A stretch of 64,000 nucleotides of DNA from JACDAN01 sp035265935 (GTDB lineage: Bacteria > Actinomycetota > Thermoleophilia > Gaiellales > Gaiellaceae): the NCBI GenBank assembly GCA_035265935.1, contig DATFOC010000058.1:1-64000 (forward strand). Direction: 5' to 3'. A model generated the notes under the pieces. It did no database searches and was not told the DNA's origin. It saw only the letters and a program-made list of their open reading frames with translations. Of the stretch, positions 59,566 to 64,000 are shown one piece after another. Position 1 is the stretch's first letter. The number at the start of each line of letters is the position of its first letter. A program made the position numbers and the translations under genes.

Positions 59566-61398
59566 ATGAACGGTAAGAGCGGGTCCTCCCGCGGCGAGCA
59601 CCGGTCGTCCGCGCTGTGGGGGACCGGAAACCGGGGTGGAGACTCCCGGTCGAACGCGCTCTGGGGCAAGGGCGGTCGCGGCCTCATCACTGCGCTCGTT
59701 GCGGTGTTGGTCGTCGCTGCCCCGCTCGCAGCCGGCGCGCGCAAGGAAAACCAGCGGCAGGTTCGGCCTGCGGCGAACACGTACATCGACCCGGTCCTGC
59801 TGGCCAAGGCCAACTCGACTCCGAACGAGCTCGTGCCGGTCATCATTCAGGCGGATCAGGGCATCGGTACCGCGAGCGACGCGTTCCAGGACGCCGATCA
59901 CAACGAGGAGAGCCAGCAGGGCAAGGACGACGCCGAGCGGATCAACCGGAAGCTGCGGTTCGTCGGCTCTCTCGCCGTGGAGCTCAAGGCGAAGAAGATG
60001 TTCTACCTCGCCCGGATTCCGGGTCTGACCGTCACCTCCGACGCCCGGGTGAAACTCAGCGGCTACACCTCGAGGCAGCTCTGGACCACGGCGTCGGGCG
60101 TGAAGCCGCTCTGGGACGGGCTTCCCGCGACCGGTCAGAAGATGCCTGCGATTGCAATCGTCGACTCGGGCATCGAGAAGAATCGGGCGGACTTCGACAT
60201 GGGGGCACGCGTCACCGACGACGTCGTGATCACCCAGCTCAAGCCCAATTCTCCGGGCGACGGCCGAGGTCACGGCACCTTCGTGGCGGGCATCGCCGCA
60301 GGCAGTGCCACCGATCAGGCCGGCGCAGCTCCGCAGGCCAATCTCATCTCGGTGGACGTGATGGATGACAGCGGGATGGCGCGGACGAGCGACGTCATCG
60401 CCGCGGCCGAGTGGATCCACCAGAACCGGGCGTCCAAGAACATCAAGGTGGCGAACTTCTCGCTCCACTCGACAATGCCGAGCAACTTCACGAACGACCC
60501 GCTGGACAAGGCGGTCGAGAAGCTCTGGTTCGGCGGTGTCACGGTCGTCGCGGCGGCGGGCAACTACGGCAGATCAGATGGGCCGAGCGGCGTCCCGTAC
60601 GCCCCAGGCAACGATCCGTTCGTGATCACGGTCGGGGCGGTCGACCTCGAGGGCAGTATCTATGCCTGGAATCACGACGTGCCGAACTGGTCGGCGTACG
60701 GCTACACGAAGGACGGCTTCCGCAAGCCCGAGCTCGCGGCTGCCGGCCGCTACATGATCGGCCCGGTGCCGACGGGCGCGACGCTCCGGACGGCTCGGCC
60801 GGAGAACGTCGTGAACGCCGGGTACATGCGCCTGTCTGGCACGTCGTTCTCGGCTCCGGTGGTGGCCGGCGCCGCGGCGCTGCTCCACATGCAGCATCCG
60901 ACGTGGACTCCCGATCAGGTCAAGGGTGCGCTGATGCAGCGCGCCAGGTACATCCCGGATGCGCCCTCGGGCTCCGCCGGTGTGGGCGAGATCAACGCCT
61001 ACAGGTCGACCCTGCTCACCAGCCCGCCGAACCCGAACGGGGCACTGAACAAGTTCCGCAAGCTGAATCCCCTCACCGGGATGACGGAGTTCGACGGGTC
61101 AATGTGGTATGCGGCCGCCAAAGCGAGCGTTTCCTGGGATTCGGTCTCCTGGAGCGACGTCTCCTGGTCTGACGTTTCCTGGACGGACGTCTCGTGGTCG
61201 GATGTGTCCTGGAGCGATGTCTCGTGGTCGGATGTGTCCTGGAGCGATGTCCTCGCAGCGGCCGACGTAAGCTGGGAGGACAACGCCGAAGCCGAGGTCG
61301 GGAATCCGGAGGGCGACTACGTCACGACTCCGGAAGACGAGGCACTGGCAGCCGACCTCGGGCTGGCCGCGCCTCCGGCCGAAGCGCCGGCTCGGTAG
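59566..61398 (+). CDS. Subtilisin-like (S8) serine peptidase with C-terminal WSDVS repeats
   Basis: This 610-residue exported protease starts at ATG 59566 behind GAAGAGG. The N-terminus has two SxALWGxG units (SSALWGTGNRGG, SNALWGKGGRG), then a membrane or signal segment (LITALVAVLVVAAPLAAGA) and a propeptide (about 60-175). The catalytic domain has Asp in AIVDSGIE, His in GRGHGTFVAGIAAG and Ser in SGTSFSAPVVAGAAALL. After it come eight near-perfect (S/T)DVSW pentapeptides, then an acidic tail. The catalytic triad is intact. The repeats may be a processing or surface-interaction element. Homologous S8 enzymes with this tail are typical of Thermoleophilia. Confidence 0.92.
   Translation: MNGKSGSSRGEHRSSALWGTGNRGGDSRSNALWGKGGRGLITALVAVLVVAAPLAAGARKENQRQVRPAANTYIDPVLLAKANSTPNELVPVIIQADQGIGTASDAFQDADHNEESQQGKDDAERINRKLRFVGSLAVELKAKKMFYLARIPGLTVTSDARVKLSGYTSRQLWTTASGVKPLWDGLPATGQKMPAIAIVDSGIEKNRADFDMGARVTDDVVITQLKPNSPGDGRGHGTFVAGIAAGSATDQAGAAPQANLISVDVMDDSGMARTSDVIAAAEWIHQNRASKNIKVANFSLHSTMPSNFTNDPLDKAVEKLWFGGVTVVAAAGNYGRSDGPSGVPYAPGNDPFVITVGAVDLEGSIYAWNHDVPNWSAYGYTKDGFRKPELAAAGRYMIGPVPTGATLRTARPENVVNAGYMRLSGTSFSAPVVAGAAALLHMQHPTWTPDQVKGALMQRARYIPDAPSGSAGVGEINAYRSTLLTSPPNPNGALNKFRKLNPLTGMTEFDGSMWYAAAKASVSWDSVSWSDVSWSDVSWTDVSWSDVSWSDVSWSDVSWSDVLAAADVSWEDNAEAEVGNPEGDYVTTPEDEALAADLGLAAPPAEAPAR
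61126..61255 (+). repeat. 15/30-bp coding tandem repeat (WSDVS)
   Basis: Degenerate 15-bp units encode (S/T)DVSW. Near the end two exact 30-bp copies lie side by side (CTCGTGGTCGGATGTGTCCT and so on, between about 61190 and 61250). The exact duplication points to recent slippage expansion. Confidence 0.85.
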
Positions 61399-61441
61399 GC
61401 GAGCACTCCGAGCCGCGGGCGGCCAACGTGGCGCCCCCGGC

Positions 61442-61457
61442 TCACCCGTTTGGGTGA
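61442..61457. repeat. Palindrome TCACCC-N4-GGGTGA, copy 2
   Basis: The same arms as at 59194-59209, here with spacer GTTT, lie 43 nt past the subtilase stop and 145 nt before the GGDEF gene. A second inverted repeat follows at 61483-61503 (CTCGAAC, loop GGGTGAT, GTTCGAG). The palindrome could be an operator, a weak terminator, or both. Confidence 0.5.
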
Positions 61458-61601
61458 ATCGCCGACCCCCTTCCGCCGATAACTCGAACGGGTGATGTTC
61501 GAGCCTCCAACCGGACGTACGGTCAGCCCGGGGATGACCCTTCATCCCCCCTGCGCGAAAGAAGGCACCGAGTTGCGGCACATCCGAGGGACGAGCACCA
61601 G

Positions 61602-64000
61602 ATGAGCGCTATTCCGACCGAGCATCGGGTCGGAGGCGTCGCGTCGGGGCGGGAGCCGGCTCGTCGCCAGCGGTTGTCGCTCGCCGCGCTGGTCTACCTG
61701 GTCGCCGTCGTCGGTTCCGCCGCTGCGATCACCGCGCCGCTCCTGTCGCGGCTCGACCGCGGGGACGAGGACTGGATGACGTTCCTGATCCTCGCGGGCT
61801 CAGCCGCCGTCGCCCAGCTCTTCCTCGTGCGGACCGGGAAGAACCAGTCGTACCAGACGTCGATCGTCTTCCTGATCCCCGCAGCGCTCCTGCTGCCTCC
61901 TGAGCTTGTGGCGCTTGTGCCGGTCGTGCAGCACCTGCCCGATTGGCTCAAGAACAGGACGGTCTGGTACATCCAGATCTTCAACATCTCGAACTTCACG
62001 CTGGCCATCCTCGCCGCCTCGTTCGGCGCGCTCCTCGTCGGTCAGCTACCGGCACTCGAGGCGTATGACCACGTCCAGTTCGCGCTCGGCGGCGTGACCG
62101 CGTGCTTCCTGCTCGTCGGGATCAACCACTCGCTGCTCGCGCCGATGCTCGCTTTCGCCCGCGGGATCTCGCCGCGCGAGTCCGGGCTGTTCAGCTTCCA
62201 GAGCCTGTCGACCGACCTGGTGCTCGCGGCACTCGGCGTCGGCATCGCGACCTTCTGGGACTCCAACCCGTGGATGGTTCCGTTCGCCGTCGCGCCGCTC
62301 GTGCTGATCCACCGCTCACTCGCGGTGCCCAAGCTCGAGGCGGAGGCCCGGGTCGACCCCAAAACCGGTCTCTTCAACGCGCGGCACTTCGGGCAGGCCC
62401 TGAACGAGGAGCTGACGCGCGGGGCCCGGTTCGACCGGCCGCTCTCGCTGATCATGGCCGACCTCGATCTCCTGCGCGAGATCAACAACACGTACGGCCA
62501 CCTCGCCGGCGACGCCGTCCTGAAGGGCATCGCCGAGGTCTTCCGTGCGCTCCTGCGCCACTACGACGTTCCTGCGCGGTTCGGCGGTGAGGAGTTCAGC
62601 ATCCTCCTGCCGGAGACGAGCCCCGAGGAGGCGCTCGAGATCGCGGAGCGGATCCGGCGAGCGGTGTCGCAGCGCACATTCGATGTCGAGACGTCGAGCG
62701 AGCCGATTCGTGCCACGGTCTCGATTGGCGTCGCCTCGTTCCCACGGGACGGCTCGGACCCAAACGAGCTGATCCACCAGGCCGACCTCGCGGTCTACCG
62801 CGCGAAGCTCCAGGGACGCAACCGCGTCCTCGACGCGACGACCTCGGAGCCGCTTGCGATGCCGGCGCCGCACCGGCGTGGCCGTCTCACCGCGGTCACG
62901 GAGGACGGAGATCACGTGGTCCCGCTTCCGCCGGTGGACGAGATGACACCGGGCCAGGAACGGCGCCAGGCGCCGCACAGGCCGCACGCGGTCCAGGGAC
63001 CGCGGTTCTTCTCCCTGTCGAAGCGGCTCGCAACGCTGGTCGGCGTGGTCGCCTTCGTGGGCGTGGGCGCCGGTGTCCTGGGCGCGCTGCTCGGCACCGC
63101 AACCGACGTCTTCGGGCTCGTCGCGCTCGTCATCCTCGTCGGGCTCGGCCAGGCCGTCGCGCTCGAGGTCGACGACGGATCGATCTCAGTCAGCGCAGTC
63201 GGCGCACTCGCGGGCGCGGCTCTGTTCGGGCCGCGCGCCGCGCTCGCGCTCGCGATCACGACGTGCGTGGTCGACTGGAGCGCCAAGCGCTACCCGCTGC
63301 ACCGCACGCTCTTCAACATCGGCGCGCTCTCCCTGGCCTCGCTCGCAGCCTCCGCGGTCTTCGCACTCGGCTTCGACGGCAGCGTGGGCGAGCTCGTCAC
63401 CGTCGGCGCCGGACTAGCGGCCGGCGCCGCCTACTTCGCCGTGAACACCGGCCTCCTCAGCCTCGCGCTGTCGATGGAGGGCCACGAGCGCTGGTGGAGG
63501 GCCTGGCACGAGCGTTTCCTCTGGCTCCTGCCGCACTGGGTGGTCTACGGGTTCGTCGGCGGCGTCATGGCGATCGCCTACCACGCGGCCGGCCCCTACG
63601 CGCTCGCCGTCTTCGCCGTCCCGCTCCTCCTCATGCGCAAGACGCAGGAGGCGTATCTCCGGCACACGCGCAAGAGCGCCCAGAAGCTGCGTCAGGCGGC
63701 CGAGACGATCCAGGACCAGAACGTGTCTTTGGAGAAGGCGAACCGCCTGCTGCGGGAGCGCTCCACGGCGGCGATGGAGTCCTTGTCCGCCACGGTGGAC
63801 GCGCGGGACGCATACACGGCCGGCCACTCCCGCCGGGTGCAGGAGCTTGCTCTTGCGATCGGACGGGAGCTGGGGCTCTCGAAGGTTGAGCTCGACCTGC
63901 TCGGACACGCGGCGCTCTTCCACGACATCGGCAAGCTCGCGGTGCCCGATGCGATCCTCCTGAAGGCGGCCACGCTCACACATGACGAGTGGGATCTCAT
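61602..64000 (+). CDS. Membrane GGDEF and HD-GYP cyclic-di-GMP protein (C-terminus beyond window)
   Basis: From ATG 61602 the frame is open for 799 codons to the window end. Order: a membrane block of six or seven helices (about 25-240); a GGDEF domain (about 249-410) with RVDPKTGLFN, MADLDLLREINNTYGHLAGD, the active RFGGEEF (about 326-332) and SIGVASFP; a linker; a second membrane block (about 475-676); a coiled coil; and an HD-GYP domain that begins DARDAYTAGHSRRVQELA and reaches LFHDIGKLAVPDAI before the edge. The GGDEF site looks competent. Having a cyclase and a phosphodiesterase each preceded by its own membrane module suggests two sensors on one chain. The GYP motif is not in view. Confidence 0.9.
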   Translation, partial: MSAIPTEHRVGGVASGREPARRQRLSLAALVYLVAVVGSAAAITAPLLSRLDRGDEDWMTFLILAGSAAVAQLFLVRTGKNQSYQTSIVFLIPAALLLPPELVALVPVVQHLPDWLKNRTVWYIQIFNISNFTLAILAASFGALLVGQLPALEAYDHVQFALGGVTACFLLVGINHSLLAPMLAFARGISPRESGLFSFQSLSTDLVLAALGVGIATFWDSNPWMVPFAVAPLVLIHRSLAVPKLEAEARVDPKTGLFNARHFGQALNEELTRGARFDRPLSLIMADLDLLREINNTYGHLAGDAVLKGIAEVFRALLRHYDVPARFGGEEFSILLPETSPEEALEIAERIRRAVSQRTFDVETSSEPIRATVSIGVASFPRDGSDPNELIHQADLAVYRAKLQGRNRVLDATTSEPLAMPAPHRRGRLTAVTEDGDHVVPLPPVDEMTPGQERRQAPHRPHAVQGPRFFSLSKRLATLVGVVAFVGVGAGVLGALLGTATDVFGLVALVILVGLGQAVALEVDDGSISVSAVGALAGAALFGPRAALALAITTCVVDWSAKRYPLHRTLFNIGALSLASLAASAVFALGFDGSVGELVTVGAGLAAGAAYFAVNTGLLSLALSMEGHERWWRAWHERFLWLLPHWVVYGFVGGVMAIAYHAAGPYALAVFAVPLLLMRKTQEAYLRHTRKSAQKLRQAAETIQDQNVSLEKANRLLRERSTAAMESLSATVDARDAYTAGHSRRVQELALAIGRELGLSKVELDLLGHAALFHDIGKLAVPDAILLKAATLTHDEWDL

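Noticed and set aside
61483..61503. LexA/SOS-box-like inverted repeat CGAAC...GTTCG
   Set aside because: The spacer is 7 nt, not the 4 nt of actinobacterial SOS boxes, and the downstream gene is not a DNA-repair gene.
61399..61601. Cyclic-di-GMP riboswitch upstream of the GGDEF gene
   Set aside because: The region has short hairpins but none of the conserved GEMM core sequences or its two-helix layout.

Overview
The window is GC-rich (roughly 68-70%) bacterial chromosome with dense, mostly co-directional genes, many GTG/TTG starts and many 1-8 nt start/stop overlaps. The gene content (MurT/GatD, FtsK next to dapA and RNase J, cinA-thpR-recA-recX, RNase Y together with RNase J, a DapL-type lysine pathway, WSDVS-repeat subtilases) points to a deep-branching actinobacterium, most likely class Thermoleophilia (Gaiellales/Solirubrobacterales). 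That placement is inference from gene content. No tRNA, rRNA, CRISPR array or insertion sequence was recognised.

Layout. 1-4.8 kb: an accessory stretch with a secreted BNR/sialidase-like protein cut by the window edge, a small conserved protein, a collagen-like secreted protein, a secreted protein of unknown function, a small zinc ribbon and a 5'-truncated dtd remnant. 4.8-17.7 kb: a DMT transporter, then the translation/RNA operon rimP-nusA-ylxR-infB-ylxP-rbfA-nrnA-truB-ribF, a small zinc ribbon, a convergent gamma-glutamyltransferase, and rpsO-pnp with a strongly structured intergenic RNA. 17.7-20.7 kb: a frameshifted response regulator and a secreted repeat protein. 20.9-33.5 kb: M16 peptidase, dapB, three small genes including a MerB-like gene with an in-frame TGA, dapA, an HD-GYP protein, RNase J, a ribokinase/nucleoside hydrolase pair and ftsK. 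33.6-39.9 kb: a BMP-type nucleoside ABC transporter (two binding proteins, a double ATPase, two permeases). 40.2-46.0 kb: a RodZ-like protein, cinA-thpR-recA-recX and rny. 46-49.6 kb: a large secreted nuclease. 49.7-56.9 kb: miaB, a phosphatase, miaA, dapF, dapL, hflX, dut and a Nudix hydrolase. 57-59.1 kb: gatD-murT. 59.2-64 kb: a small secreted protein, a subtilase with WSDVS repeats, and a membrane GGDEF/HD-GYP protein cut by the window end.

How the genes work together. DapA, DapB, DapL and DapF would give meso-diaminopimelate for lysine and peptidoglycan, and MurT/GatD would amidate lipid II. The nucleoside hydrolase, ribokinase and BMP transporter form a nucleoside uptake and breakdown set. 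RNase J, RNase Y, PNPase and NrnA cover mRNA decay.

The most striking observation is at 23793-24461. A MerB-like (organomercurial lyase family) gene is interrupted by a single in-frame TGA exactly where the second catalytic cysteine (Cys159 of MerB) belongs. The TGA is followed by a hairpin whose GGUC apical loop lies 19 nt downstream, as in bacterial SECIS elements. This is a candidate selenocysteine-containing MerB homologue. Other notable items are the rpsO-pnp leader stem, a textbook attenuator before rimP, a zinc-motif extension on NusA, a DapF homologue with both catalytic cysteines replaced by serine, and a macro domain with an internal deletion.
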